DNA from: an uncultured Pelagibacteraceae bacterium
GTDB lineage: Bacteria > Pseudomonadota > Alphaproteobacteria > Pelagibacterales > AG-422-B15
Direction: 5' to 3'
Length of the DNA stretch: 64,000 bases
Assembly (NCBI GenBank): GCA_902577765.1
Contig: CACHAK010000008.1
Location: 1-64,000, forward strand
Under the pieces are notes generated by a model. It was not told where the DNA came from. It saw only the letters and a program-made list of their open reading frames with translations, and ran no database searches. A program made the position numbers and the translations under genes. Shown piece by piece: positions 36,419-45,238 of this stretch (positions within the stretch are counted from its first letter, which is position 1; every line of letters starts with the position of its first letter).

Positions 36419-36446
36419 TTTTTAAAAATTAGATTTCATTTTATAC

Positions 36447-37022
36447 ATGACGAAAAGTGTGCAACTGAGAGAAAAAGAAGCATTAAGAAAGTTTTTAATC
36501 AATCGACGCTCAGAACTTGGTCCATTAATAGATTTTCAGAGTAATATACTTAATAACATTAAGCCCCTCATAGAAGAAATAGAAAATGAATATATTGGAA
36601 CTTATATAAGTTTCAGAGATGAATTAGATACAAAAAAATTAAACCAATATTTACTTGAAAGAGAACTTAATTTAACTTTACCAGCCATAGATTTTCAGAA
36701 TAAAGAAATTAATTTCTTCATGTATCATAAAAACACTGAACTAATAGAAAATAAATTTTCTATTTTAGAACCTAAGAATAAAGATAAAGTTATCTTTCCA
36801 AAAATTATTTTAATACCATTATTAGGTTATTCCAAAAGTGGTTTTAGGTTGGGGTATGGGGGTGGATATTATGATAAGTATTTATCAAAGAATGGTATTG
36901 GTGATGTAAAAAAAATAGGAATAGCATTTTCATTTCAAGAAGTAGAAGAAATTCCTGTCGAAGATCATGATGAAAGACTTGATTGGATTTTAACTGAAAA
37001 ACATTTATATAAAGTTCAATGA
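36447..37022 (+). CDS. 5-formyltetrahydrofolate cyclo-ligase
   Basis: Converts 5-formyl-THF to methenyl-THF with ATP. The 191-residue protein has the ligand-binding GFRLGYGGGYYDKYLS motif (about residues 132-147) and the ATP-site basic residues typical of MTHFS. In enterobacteria the 6S RNA gene sits between zapA and this gene; here the gap is only 28 bases, so no 6S RNA fits. It overlaps the next gene by an ATGA-like junction (4 bases). Confidence 0.92.
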   Translation: MTKSVQLREKEALRKFLINRRSELGPLIDFQSNILNNIKPLIEEIENEYIGTYISFRDELDTKKLNQYLLERELNLTLPAIDFQNKEINFFMYHKNTELIENKFSILEPKNKDKVIFPKIILIPLLGYSKSGFRLGYGGGYYDKYLSKNGIGDVKKIGIAFSFQEVEEIPVEDHDERLDWILTEKHLYKVQ

Positions 37023-37819
37023 GAATTCTATTTTTAGGCGATGTAATGGGTCGATCTGGAAGACATGCTTTGAGAGATCATCTACCGGATGCTATTAAAA
37101 ATAATAATATAGATTTTGTTATTGCTAATGGGGAAAATTCTGCTGGTGGCTTTGGTATTACAGAGCCAATATGCAACGAATTATATTCTTATGGAGTTAA
37201 TGTAATTACAACTGGAAATCATTTGTGGGATCAAAAAGAGATAAATAGTTATATCGATAAAGATGATAAACTTTTAAAGCCTTATAATTTTGCTGAAGGC
37301 TCCCCAGGTTTAGGTGTAAATACTTATATGCATGATAATGGACAAAAAATTGCGGTAATAAATTTAATGGGGAATCTATTTATGAGATCGTGTGATAATG
37401 CATTTTTTAAAATTGAAGAAGTACTTAAAAATTTAAAAACTGAAGATCTATCATTTATATTTGTTGATTTTCACGCTGAAGCTACAAGTGAAAAAATGGC
37501 AATGGGACACCATCTTGACGGAAGAGTAACAGCAGTCGTTGGAACTCATACTCACGTTCCAACTGCAGATGCAACAATCATGGAACATGGAACAGCTTTT
37601 CAAACTGACGCTGGAATGTGTGGTGACTATGACTCAGTTATTGGCACAAAAAAAGAGGAGTTCGTAAGAAAATTTGCTACACAAGACACTGAGCGAAAAA
37701 GGGTACCTCCGGCTGATGGCGAAGGAACATTATGTGGGGTTATTATAGAATCAAATACTGAAAACTATTTAGCAAAAAGCATTAGTTCAATCCGTATTGG
37801 AGGAAAAATCGGTAATTAA
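37019..37819 (+). CDS. YmdB-like metallophosphoesterase (TIGR00282)
   Basis: A 266-residue dinuclear-metal phosphoesterase. FLGDVMGRSGRHAL (residues 4-17), ANGENSAGGFGIT (about 37-49), TGNHLWDQKE (about 67-76), DFHAEATSEK and VVGTHTHVPTADA provide the metal ligands. Relatives in Bacillus hydrolyse 2',3'-cyclic nucleotides; the substrate here is unproven. It is directly followed (no spacer) by the yebC gene. Confidence 0.88.
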   Translation: MRILFLGDVMGRSGRHALRDHLPDAIKNNNIDFVIANGENSAGGFGITEPICNELYSYGVNVITTGNHLWDQKEINSYIDKDDKLLKPYNFAEGSPGLGVNTYMHDNGQKIAVINLMGNLFMRSCDNAFFKIEEVLKNLKTEDLSFIFVDFHAEATSEKMAMGHHLDGRVTAVVGTHTHVPTADATIMEHGTAFQTDAGMCGDYDSVIGTKKEEFVRKFATQDTERKRVPPADGEGTLCGVIIESNTENYLAKSISSIRIGGKIGN

Positions 37820-38563
37820 ATGGCAGGCCACTCTAAATTTAAAAACATTATGTACCGAAAAGGTGCACAAGATAAAAAGAGAGCTAGTTTATTTTCTAAA
37901 CTTTCAAAGGAAATTACGGTGGCAGCTAAGTTGGGTGCACCTGATCCTGATCAAAATGCGAGATTAAGATCAGCTATACAATTAGCAAAAGCCTCAAGTT
38001 TCCCAAAGGAAAATATCGATAGAGCGATAAAAAAATCTTTGGATAAAGATACTGTTAACTATGATCAAATGAGGTACGAAGGATTTGGCCCAAACGGAAC
38101 GTCGATAATTGTTGAGGCACTTACGGATAATCGAAATAGAACAGCTTCAAATGTAAGATCTGCATTTCAAAAATTTGGAGGTTCAATGGGTGAAACAGGT
38201 TCAGTCTCCCATGCATTTAATCATTATGGTTTTGTGCGTTATAACAAAGACGTGACAAGCGAAGAAGATTTTTTCAACTTTTCGATTGAGGGTGGAGCTG
38301 AAGATTGTTTTATCGAAGAAGATACTTATGAAGCAGTATCTACGCCAGAAACTCTTTCAAATTTATATAATTATTTAGATAAAAAATTTGGTGAGCCTGT
38401 ATCATCAGGTTTCCAATGGAAACCTGTTACGTATGTAGCTATTGAGGGGGATAAACTTAAATCCCTTATTAACTTGCTCAATGAACTTGATAATGATGAG
38501 GATGTTCAACAAGTCTTTTCAAATTTTGAGGCATCAGACGAAGAATTAGCAAAGTTTGCTTAA
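37820..38563 (+). CDS. yebC: YebC/PmpR-family protein (translation/transcription factor)
   Basis: A 247-residue YebC protein. MAGHSKFKNIMYRKGAQDKKRASLFSKLSKEI is the unmistakable family start, and YEGFGPNGTSIIVEALTDNRNRT the central block. Members act as regulators or help ribosomes translate proline stretches; which applies here is unknown. In many alphaproteobacteria ruvCAB follows yebC; here a small nuclease gene comes next. Confidence 0.93.
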   Translation: MAGHSKFKNIMYRKGAQDKKRASLFSKLSKEITVAAKLGAPDPDQNARLRSAIQLAKASSFPKENIDRAIKKSLDKDTVNYDQMRYEGFGPNGTSIIVEALTDNRNRTASNVRSAFQKFGGSMGETGSVSHAFNHYGFVRYNKDVTSEEDFFNFSIEGGAEDCFIEEDTYEAVSTPETLSNLYNYLDKKFGEPVSSGFQWKPVTYVAIEGDKLKSLINLLNELDNDEDVQQVFSNFEASDEELAKFA

Positions 38564-38630
38564 TTTATTCACTTTCAAAAAAAATTTATATGAATTAATC
38601 TTAAGTTATTAAGTAATTCTGATTCGCTTT

Positions 38631-39011
38631 ATGCCAGGTAGTTCTCCAAAAAGAAAAGGTGATGGATACGAGAGAGAGCTTGCGAAGTACTTCAATGAAA
38701 AAATTTTTAATGGAGAAGATAAAGTTCAACGTATGCCTTTGTCAGGTGGTGGCGCTATCAAATCTTCTGGAGGCAGTGATTTAAAAAATACTCCCCATAT
38801 ATACGTTGAAGCTAAAAGAACTGAAAAGTTCAAAATTCATGAGTCAATGAGACAAGTTTGCGAAAATATTGAAACATCTAAATCAGATTCAATGCCGGTT
38901 GTTATAACTAGAAGAAATCGAGAGGCAACAGGGGACTCGCTTTGTGTTTTAAAACTTGATGACTTTATAGAACTTTATCGAATATTAATTAATAGTAAAA
39001 AAGGACTTTAG
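38631..39011 (+). CDS. Small PD-(D/E)XK nuclease (phage/Holliday-resolvase-like)
   Basis: A 126-residue protein with a complete PD-(D/E)XK active site: Glu14 in KGDGYERELA, Asp50 in SGGSD, and Glu60-x-Lys62 in VEAKR. Archaeal Hjc-type resolvases and the phage-like PDDEXK_15 endonucleases share this arrangement of a KG-x-x-x-ERE start and a D-(x)9-ExK core. It would cut DNA, possibly at branched structures, but no homologue test was possible. It occupies the gap between yebC and tolQ, where ruvC-ruvA-ruvB (and ybgC) usually lie. Confidence 0.75.
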   Translation: MPGSSPKRKGDGYERELAKYFNEKIFNGEDKVQRMPLSGGGAIKSSGGSDLKNTPHIYVEAKRTEKFKIHESMRQVCENIETSKSDSMPVVITRRNREATGDSLCVLKLDDFIELYRILINSKKGL

Positions 39012-39055
39012 GATTTGCCCTAATTAAGACAATATTTAATAATAATTAAAAAATT

Positions 39056-39760
39056 ATGGAAAACGAAGATTTAGTAAGTGTTAGCCAAGTAAACGATGAG
39101 TTCACATTAATTTCACTTTTTTTTAGAGCAGATATTGTCGTAAAGTTAGTGATTCTAATTCTATTTGCTTCTTCTATTTTCTCATGGACAATCATAATTC
39201 ATAAAATTCGTTTATTTCGTTCTTTAAAAGAAATCAGTAAGCAATTCGAGGAGGAATTTTGGTCGGGAAGATCAATAAAAGAAATCACTAGTAGTACGAG
39301 AGAATTACCAGAAAGTCCAATTAAGTATGTTTTCAATGAAGCTGTTGACGAGATTGAAAAGTCTAATCAGGAAACTACAAAAAAAATAGATAGTTTAGTT
39401 GATAGATTAAATCGTGTTATGGAGGCAGCAATAGATTTTCAAAATGAGAAGCTATCCGAATACTTTAGTTATTTAGCAACAATAGGCGCTACGACTCCAT
39501 TTATTGGATTATTTGGAACGGTCTGGGGAATAATGAATTCTTTTCAATCTATTGCCATTTCAAGAAATACCTCCCTTGCAGTAGTTGCTCCTGGAATAGC
39601 AGAAGCATTATTTGCAACTGCTCTTGGTTTATTAGCAGCAATACCTGCTGTTATTGCTTACAATATATTTACTAGTCAGGTGAATGATGAAAATGCACGA
39701 ATGTATCGATTTAAAGAACATTTTAATGTTATTTTCTCAAGAGGCTTGAGTACGAAATAG
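39056..39760 (+). CDS. tolQ: Tol-Pal system inner-membrane protein TolQ
   Basis: Proton-channel subunit (MotA/TolQ/ExbB family) of 234 residues. One TM helix is near residues 24-45 and two more are in the C-terminal half. SYLATIGATTPFIGLFGTVWGIMNSF and AVVAPGIAEALFATALGLLAAIPAVIAYN are the conserved family TM blocks with channel-lining Thr/Ser. It starts the tolQ-tolR-tolA-tolB-pal-cpoB set that maintains the outer membrane during division. Confidence 0.95.
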   Translation: MENEDLVSVSQVNDEFTLISLFFRADIVVKLVILILFASSIFSWTIIIHKIRLFRSLKEISKQFEEEFWSGRSIKEITSSTRELPESPIKYVFNEAVDEIEKSNQETTKKIDSLVDRLNRVMEAAIDFQNEKLSEYFSYLATIGATTPFIGLFGTVWGIMNSFQSIAISRNTSLAVVAPGIAEALFATALGLLAAIPAVIAYNIFTSQVNDENARMYRFKEHFNVIFSRGLSTK

Positions 39761-39772
39761 AAATTTTAAATT

Positions 39773-40177
39773 GTGACACGTAACACTAGATCAAAACCAT
39801 TCAGTGAAATCAACGTAACACCTTTCGTTGATGTAATGCTGGTTTTATTAATCATTTTTATGGTAACTGCTCCTTTGTTAACAGTGGGAGTTCAGGTTGA
39901 CTTACCTGAAACAAATGCAGATACTTTACAATCTGACAATGAACCGCTTGAAGTAACAATTGATGCAAGCGGTAATATATTCATCCAAGAGACAGAGATA
40001 GGCATTTCTGAACTAGTTCCAAAAATGAAAGCAATAACAGAAAATAGACTTGATACAAAAATTTATGTTAGAGGAGATGAAGCAATTGATTATGGACAGA
40101 TAATGATGATTTTAGGAGAGCTATCTGGTTCTGGTTTTACAAAGGTTGCTTTAATTACTAAGCCATTAAGTAAATAA
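39773..40177 (+). CDS. tolR: Tol-Pal system protein TolR
   Basis: ExbD/TolR family, 134 residues. The N-terminal cytoplasmic part SEINVTPFVDVMLVLLIIFM leads into the single TM helix with the key Asp (PFVDV) that responds to the proton gradient. The rest is the periplasmic domain. The start is GTG at 39773, just after tolQ. Confidence 0.94.
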   Translation: MTRNTRSKPFSEINVTPFVDVMLVLLIIFMVTAPLLTVGVQVDLPETNADTLQSDNEPLEVTIDASGNIFIQETEIGISELVPKMKAITENRLDTKIYVRGDEAIDYGQIMMILGELSGSGFTKVALITKPLSK

Positions 40178-40193
40178 TTAATGCTATTTATAT

Positions 40194-41006
40194 ATGAGAG
40201 TTTCTGTTTTAGGGTCAATATTTCTACACGTTTTTATACTTTTATTTACGGTCTTATCTTTGCCATTATTTAATAATAATGATTTGGAAATACCACCGGT
40301 GATACAAGTTGAATTAATAGAAATCGCAGAAAAAACAAATGTCCCACAAATTAGTAAAAAAATCGAAGAACAAAAAGAACCAGTTGAAAAAAAGAAGGAA
40401 GAAATAAAATTAAACCAGCCAATTAGTAAACCCAAAGATGAAAAATCCAACGAAAAAGTAAAAGATCCAAGCGATGAAGAAAAAATTGAAAAGACAAAAT
40501 TAGAAGAAAAAATGATACAAAACATGCCTGTACGAAAACCTGAAGTTAAGAAAAAAGACAAATTCGATCCTCTTAAATTAGCCGAGTTAATCGATAAACA
40601 AAAAGATACAAAAATGGATAATCCAGAAGAAATTATAGAAAAAGATTATGAAGCATTAGACTCAACACCTAGTCTCGATAAACGACTTACTTTATCTGAG
40701 GAGGATGCTATCAGAGCTCAATTTATGCAATGCTGGAGTATACCTCTTGGAATTCCATATGATGATACAATGATTGTTAAAATTAAAATTTACTTAAATA
40801 CAGATGGTTCTTTGCTTAAACCACCGGAGGTTGTTCAACACGAAAGGATGAATAAGCCTAGCGAAAAGTATTTTAGAACTCTTGCTGAAAGTGCCCTTAG
40901 AGCAGTAAGACGTTGTGATCCAATAAAAGTTCCAGATGTTGAAAGATATGACAATTGGAAAAATTTACAGTTGAACTTTGATCCTAGAGAGATACTAAGA
41001 GGATAA
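40194..41006 (+). CDS. tolA: Tol-Pal system protein TolA
   Basis: A 270-residue TolA: an N-terminal TM helix (about residues 4-26), then a long Lys/Glu-rich helical linker spanning the periplasm (about 40-150), and a C-terminal globular domain with the alphaproteobacterial form QCWSIPLGIPYDDTMIVKI and RAVRRCDPIK. It is shorter than E. coli TolA (421 residues). It links TolQR to Pal/TolB. Confidence 0.9.
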   Translation: MRVSVLGSIFLHVFILLFTVLSLPLFNNNDLEIPPVIQVELIEIAEKTNVPQISKKIEEQKEPVEKKKEEIKLNQPISKPKDEKSNEKVKDPSDEEKIEKTKLEEKMIQNMPVRKPEVKKKDKFDPLKLAELIDKQKDTKMDNPEEIIEKDYEALDSTPSLDKRLTLSEEDAIRAQFMQCWSIPLGIPYDDTMIVKIKIYLNTDGSLLKPPEVVQHERMNKPSEKYFRTLAESALRAVRRCDPIKVPDVERYDNWKNLQLNFDPREILRG

Positions 41007-41012
41007 TTTATT

Positions 41013-42335
41013 ATGAAAAAAATATTTTTATACGTCGTAATAGCTCTTCATTTTTCATCTATTTCATTTGCTATTATTGAAATTGATATTACTGAAGGTA
41101 ATAGAGAGCCTCTACCAATTGCTATTACTGAATTTTTTCATGACACAGACAGTATTCTGGATGACCAAAATATTCCATCAAGTATCCGCAAAGTTATAGC
41201 TGATGACTTAGAGAGAAGTGGATTATTTTTATCTGTAGATGAAAATGCATTTATTCAAAAAAATAGAGCAATGCATTTAAATCCACGTTTTGCAGATTGG
41301 AGATTGATTAAGGCTCAGGGCCTATTAACAGGAGAACTATCTATAGAAAATGAAAGGCTTCGAGTAGAGTTCAGACTTTGGGATACACTAGCAGAAAAGG
41401 AAATCGAGGGGCTTGTCTTAATTACGACAATTGAAAATTGGAGGAGAATTAGTCACATGATTGCAGATAAGATTTATGAGCGCCTAACTGGTGAGCAGGG
41501 CTACTTCGATACCAGAATAGTTTATGTTGCAGAAGAAGGACCAAAAAATAAACGTATTAAGAAACTTGCGATAATGGACCAGGACGGAGCAAATCACAAA
41601 TTTTTGACTACAGGTAAAGAACTTGTTTTGACACCAAGATTTAATCCAGTAAGACAAGAGATTACCTATTTATCTTATTTTAAAAATCTTCCGCGAGTAT
41701 ATTTATTAAACATCCAAACAGGTATTCAAGAAGTGGTAGGAGACTTTCCTGGTATGACATTCGCACCACGTTTTTCTCCAGATGGAAATAAGATCATCAT
41801 GAGTTTAGCTAGAGAAGGTAATTCTGACATATATGTAATGGATCTAGTTTCCAGAGTAGTTGAAAGGTTAACAGACAGCACCGCAATTGATACATCACCA
41901 AGTTATTCTCCAGATGGAAAAAGAATTACATTCAACTCTGATAGAGGCGGATCGCAACAAATTTACGTAATGGATAGTAATGGCAGAAACCAAAAAAGAA
42001 TTTCTAAAGGAACAGGCAATTACGCGACACCTGTATGGTCACCAAGAGGTGATCTTATTGCTTTTACAAAAAATTTTCAGGGACAATATTTTATTGGAGT
42101 TATGAGAACAGATGGAACTGGAGAGAGACTTTTAACTGAAAATTGGTATCAAGAGGCTCCTTCTTGGTCTTCTAATGGAAGAGTTTTGATATTTTATAGA
42201 GAAACTAAGTCTAATGATGCAGGTCAAGGCCATTCCTCTTCAATCTGGTCAATTGATTTAACGGGATTTAACGAGAGAAAGCTTGAGACTCCAGTTGACG
42301 CATCAGATCCATCATGGTCGAAATTGATACAATAG
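41013..42335 (+). CDS. tolB: Tol-Pal system beta-propeller protein TolB
   Basis: A periplasmic protein of 440 residues. A signal peptide ends near SSISFA, followed by an N-terminal domain and a C-terminal six-bladed WD40-like propeller with repeated motifs ([65 protein letters not shown]). It binds Pal and TolA. A 121-base gap containing a hairpin separates it from pal. Confidence 0.95.
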   Translation: MKKIFLYVVIALHFSSISFAIIEIDITEGNREPLPIAITEFFHDTDSILDDQNIPSSIRKVIADDLERSGLFLSVDENAFIQKNRAMHLNPRFADWRLIKAQGLLTGELSIENERLRVEFRLWDTLAEKEIEGLVLITTIENWRRISHMIADKIYERLTGEQGYFDTRIVYVAEEGPKNKRIKKLAIMDQDGANHKFLTTGKELVLTPRFNPVRQEITYLSYFKNLPRVYLLNIQTGIQEVVGDFPGMTFAPRFSPDGNKIIMSLAREGNSDIYVMDLVSRVVERLTDSTAIDTSPSYSPDGKRITFNSDRGGSQQIYVMDSNGRNQKRISKGTGNYATPVWSPRGDLIAFTKNFQGQYFIGVMRTDGTGERLLTENWYQEAPSWSSNGRVLIFYRETKSNDAGQGHSSSIWSIDLTGFNERKLETPVDASDPSWSKLIQ

Positions 42336-42345
42336 GCAATTTTTG

Positions 42346-42369
42346 GACTAAAATAGGTCTATTTTAGTC
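42346..42369 (+). other. Perfect 10-bp hairpin between tolB and pal
   Basis: GACTAAAATA (42346-42355) and TATTTTAGTC (42360-42369) form a perfect stem around loop GGTC, 10 bases after the tolB stop. The following bases (AATTGGCGG) contain no T run, so it is not a typical intrinsic terminator. It may be an RNA processing or stabilising structure that raises pal expression relative to the upstream genes. Inference from position. Confidence 0.65.
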
Positions 42370-42456
42370 AATTGGCGGCTATTTTATTATAGACTTGCGT
42401 AACTTAAATTAATAAAGTACTAGATCTTGGGCGATCAAATATTACGGGAGTTTATA

Positions 42457-42972
42457 ATGTTATTGACATTTAAAAATTTAAATAGGTTTTTAATTCTATT
42501 TTTTGCAGCAATTATACTAGCTGCATGTACTACTACACCACAAAATACTGCATCTACATCATCTTCAAGTTCGACATCTAAAGTTGAAGTTGTAGACGGA
42601 GTTTATGTTGGTACTGAAACGGTAGAAATGTTAGCTGTTGATGTGCCGGACAGAGTATTCTTTGCATACGATAGTTATTCACTAACAAGCGCAGCCCAAT
42701 CAACTTTAGCTAAACAAGCAAAATGGTTAAAGGCAAATGGATCAGTAACCATAGCTATTGAAGGTCATGCTGATGAAAGAGGTACAAGAGAATATAACTT
42801 AGCCCTAGGTGATAGAAGAGCAAATGCAGTTAAAGATTATTTAATGACACAAGGCATAAGCGCTAGCCGAATTACTACTATTAGTTTTGGTAAAGAAAGA
42901 CCTGTTAACAGTGCATCTAATGATAAAGCATGGGCTCAGAATAGACGTTCTGTAACAGTAAGAACCAACTAA
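42457..42972 (+). CDS. pal: Peptidoglycan-associated lipoprotein Pal
   Basis: Outer-membrane lipoprotein that anchors the Tol system to murein. A signal peptide of hydrophobic residues ends in the lipobox LAAC (Cys about residue 24 of this frame). The OmpA-like domain follows: VFFAYDSYSLTSAAQSTL, IEGHADERGTREYNLALGDRRA and FGKERPVNSASNDKAWAQNRR. ATG 42457 is preceded by GGGAG at the right distance and gives a standard lipoprotein signal; the frame opens at 42427 but the extra residues would spoil it. Confidence 0.94.
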   Translation: MLLTFKNLNRFLILFFAAIILAACTTTPQNTASTSSSSSTSKVEVVDGVYVGTETVEMLAVDVPDRVFFAYDSYSLTSAAQSTLAKQAKWLKANGSVTIAIEGHADERGTREYNLALGDRRANAVKDYLMTQGISASRITTISFGKERPVNSASNDKAWAQNRRSVTVRTN

Positions 42973-43045
42973 TTTATTAAGACGCCTTTTTTTAGACAAA
43001 AAAATAAGCTTAATCTTTTAATTAAAGTTTAAGTTTGATGATGTA

Positions 43046-44080
43046 ATGCTTAAAAGAATGCAATTTATTTTCTTTTTTATTTTTATTTCTTTAACACAGA
43101 TTGTTCATGTTCAATCAGAAGGACTAGATGTAGATCAATTGTTGCAAAAATTGGACTCAATTGAAAGCAGAATAAAGGTTCTTGAAAAGGCAACATTCAG
43201 TAAAACGACCTCTGGTACTGGTAATAATATAAGCCTTGATGATTACCAGTCAATTATAACAAAACAATCCATTCAGATAGCTGAATTACAAAATGAAGTC
43301 CAATCGCTTACTGCAAAGATCGAAGAAATGATATTTACAATGCAATCTACAGTGAATAATTTTAATACATTTAGAGAGGATACTGAATTTAGATTTATTG
43401 ATATAAATGCTAAAACTGAAAGTATCGAAAACAAACAATTATCTATGACGCTACCTAGCAATGAAACACAAAGTAACAATCAAGTAGTTAAATCAGGCGA
43501 GACTTTAAATTTAGAACCTCAGTCTCTTGGAACAATAAATGTGTCATCAGAAGAGGAGTTGTCTACTTCTCCATTTGAAATCAAAAATATTGATGAACAG
43601 GAAGAGCAAGAAATAATAAATACTATTTCTCAGGATAATATTGTCGCTTTTGAAGAACAAGAAATTGTACTAGCGGTACTACCTGAAGGAGATGAAAAAG
43701 GTCAATATGAATATGCAATGGGTCTTCTCAAGCAAGGTGACTATGAACTTGCTGAAAAAGCATTTCAAGAGTTTATGACTGTCGGAAATGACTCCAGTCT
43801 TTTAAGCAACGCAAACTTTTGGTTAGCAGAAACTTATTATGTTAGAGAAAATTATAAAGACGCAGCTAAAAATTATTTAAGCCTATACCAAGTTTATCCA
43901 GACTCGAAGAAAGCCGCAGATGCGCTTCTAAAACTCGGAATATCTTTGGTTAATATGGACCAAAAGGAACAAGGGTGTGTAACTTTTATACAATTAAAAG
44001 ATACCTATCCAAATGCAAATACTGCTGTATTAGACAGGGGTAAATTAGAAATTGAAAAAAATGGCTGTGAAATTAGTTAG
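43046..44080 (+). CDS. cpoB: Tol-Pal-associated TPR protein CpoB (YbgF)
   Basis: A 344-residue periplasmic protein. It has an N-terminal signal peptide (FIFFFIFISLTQIVHVQS), a long coiled-coil-forming region (about residues 28-120) and a C-terminal TPR block of about 120 residues (YEYAMGLLKQGDYELAEKAFQEFM, NANFWLAETYYVRENYKDAAKNYL, KAADALLKLGISLVNM), as in CpoB. It coordinates septal murein synthesis with TolA. An imperfect stem (43009-43018 with 43024-43033) lies just upstream. Confidence 0.9.
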   Translation: MLKRMQFIFFFIFISLTQIVHVQSEGLDVDQLLQKLDSIESRIKVLEKATFSKTTSGTGNNISLDDYQSIITKQSIQIAELQNEVQSLTAKIEEMIFTMQSTVNNFNTFREDTEFRFIDINAKTESIENKQLSMTLPSNETQSNNQVVKSGETLNLEPQSLGTINVSSEEELSTSPFEIKNIDEQEEQEIINTISQDNIVAFEEQEIVLAVLPEGDEKGQYEYAMGLLKQGDYELAEKAFQEFMTVGNDSSLLSNANFWLAETYYVRENYKDAAKNYLSLYQVYPDSKKAADALLKLGISLVNMDQKEQGCVTFIQLKDTYPNANTAVLDRGKLEIEKNGCEIS

Positions 44081-45146
44081 GCCAATTAATCATAAAAAAG
44101 TCGTAAAAATAACTAATCAAGATTTCGAAGCAAAGATGAGAGAGCTTCGAGTTAATTCAGATATTGCTGTAGCAGTTTCTGGCGGTCCAGATAGTTTAGC
44201 ACTCATGCATTTGTCTAATAGATATGCATTAAATAATAATATTAATTTAACTGTATTAAGTATTGATCATGGAATTAGAGTAGAGTCATCAAAAGAAATT
44301 GTATGGTTAGAAAAGATTGTAAAAAAGAATAAAATTAACTTCTACTCAGCTAAATTAAAAAAAAAGATCAACAACTCTAATACCCTCTCTAAGGCGAGGA
44401 CACTTCGATATGAGGCCTTATCAAAATATTGTATCAAGAAAAAAATTAAATTCTTATTAACAGCCCATCATCTTGATGACGAAATAGAAAATTTTTTAAT
44501 GAGATTAGTAAGGGGCAGTGGGATAAAAGGTCTTTCATCACTGAAAGTAAAATCTAGATATAAGAATACAAAATTAATTTTAGTTAGGCCGCTACTTGAG
44601 TACTCAAAAAAATCCCTCATTCAGTATTTATCAGAGCAAAAGCAATTCTATATAAATGACAAAACAAATTATAATAATAAGTACGATAGGTCTCGTATTC
44701 GGAAGCTATCTCAACAATTAATACAAGAAGGTCTCAGTAAAGTTAGGTTTAAAAACGTTTTAAAGAATTTAAAAAATGCAAATAACGCAATTAATACTGC
44801 AGTTAGCAATTATTTAGAAGAACAAGTTAAACTTAATGAAAAGAAAATTATTAGTTTTAGGTCTAAGGAATTTATAAACTTGCCCGAAGAAATCCAACAT
44901 AGAGTGCTTGTGAAACTGTGCAGATTTGCTGGAAAAAGCAATAAAGTGCCTAGATCACGATCAATACAAGAATTGATAAATTCAATTGTTAAAGAAAAAA
45001 GTTTTAAGCGTACCTTAAATAGCTGCACATTTGTTGGGCAGAAGGGAGTTGTAAATATTCAGTCAGAGAGCGACATAGCTAAACCTAATAAGACTGAAAA
45101 TTTGGCAATTTCTAAAAATTGGACAAAATCTATCGAGCATTACTAG
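44061..45146 (+). CDS. tilS: tRNA(Ile)-lysidine synthase
   Basis: Converts C34 of the tRNA-Ile CAU anticodon to lysidine, essential for decoding AUA. The N-type PPase motif VAVSGGPDSLALMHL (around residues 36-50) and TAHHLDDEIENFLMRLVRGSGIKGLSSL are both diagnostic. The 361-residue length lacks part of the C-terminal TilS domains of E. coli, as is usual in alphas. The ATG at 44061 overlaps the end of cpoB by 20 bases; TTG 44052 and an internal ATG are alternatives. Confidence 0.88.
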   Translation: MAVKLVRPINHKKVVKITNQDFEAKMRELRVNSDIAVAVSGGPDSLALMHLSNRYALNNNINLTVLSIDHGIRVESSKEIVWLEKIVKKNKINFYSAKLKKKINNSNTLSKARTLRYEALSKYCIKKKIKFLLTAHHLDDEIENFLMRLVRGSGIKGLSSLKVKSRYKNTKLILVRPLLEYSKKSLIQYLSEQKQFYINDKTNYNNKYDRSRIRKLSQQLIQEGLSKVRFKNVLKNLKNANNAINTAVSNYLEEQVKLNEKKIISFRSKEFINLPEEIQHRVLVKLCRFAGKSNKVPRSRSIQELINSIVKEKSFKRTLNSCTFVGQKGVVNIQSESDIAKPNKTENLAISKNWTKSIEHY

Positions 45147-45238
45147 ACTAAGCTATTGAATATAATGTTAAATTTTATTGATATATTTTCTTGTATGCTG
45201 AAAAATAGTAATTATCTAATAATATCAATATCTTTATT

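Noticed and set aside
36419-36446. Possible 6S RNA between zapA and the 5-FCL gene
   Set aside because: The gap is 28 bases, far too short for 6S RNA.
40184-40561. Minus-strand frame opposite tolA (Ser/Phe-rich)
   Set aside because: Its composition is the complement of the Lys/Glu-rich TolA linker; a typical shadow frame.
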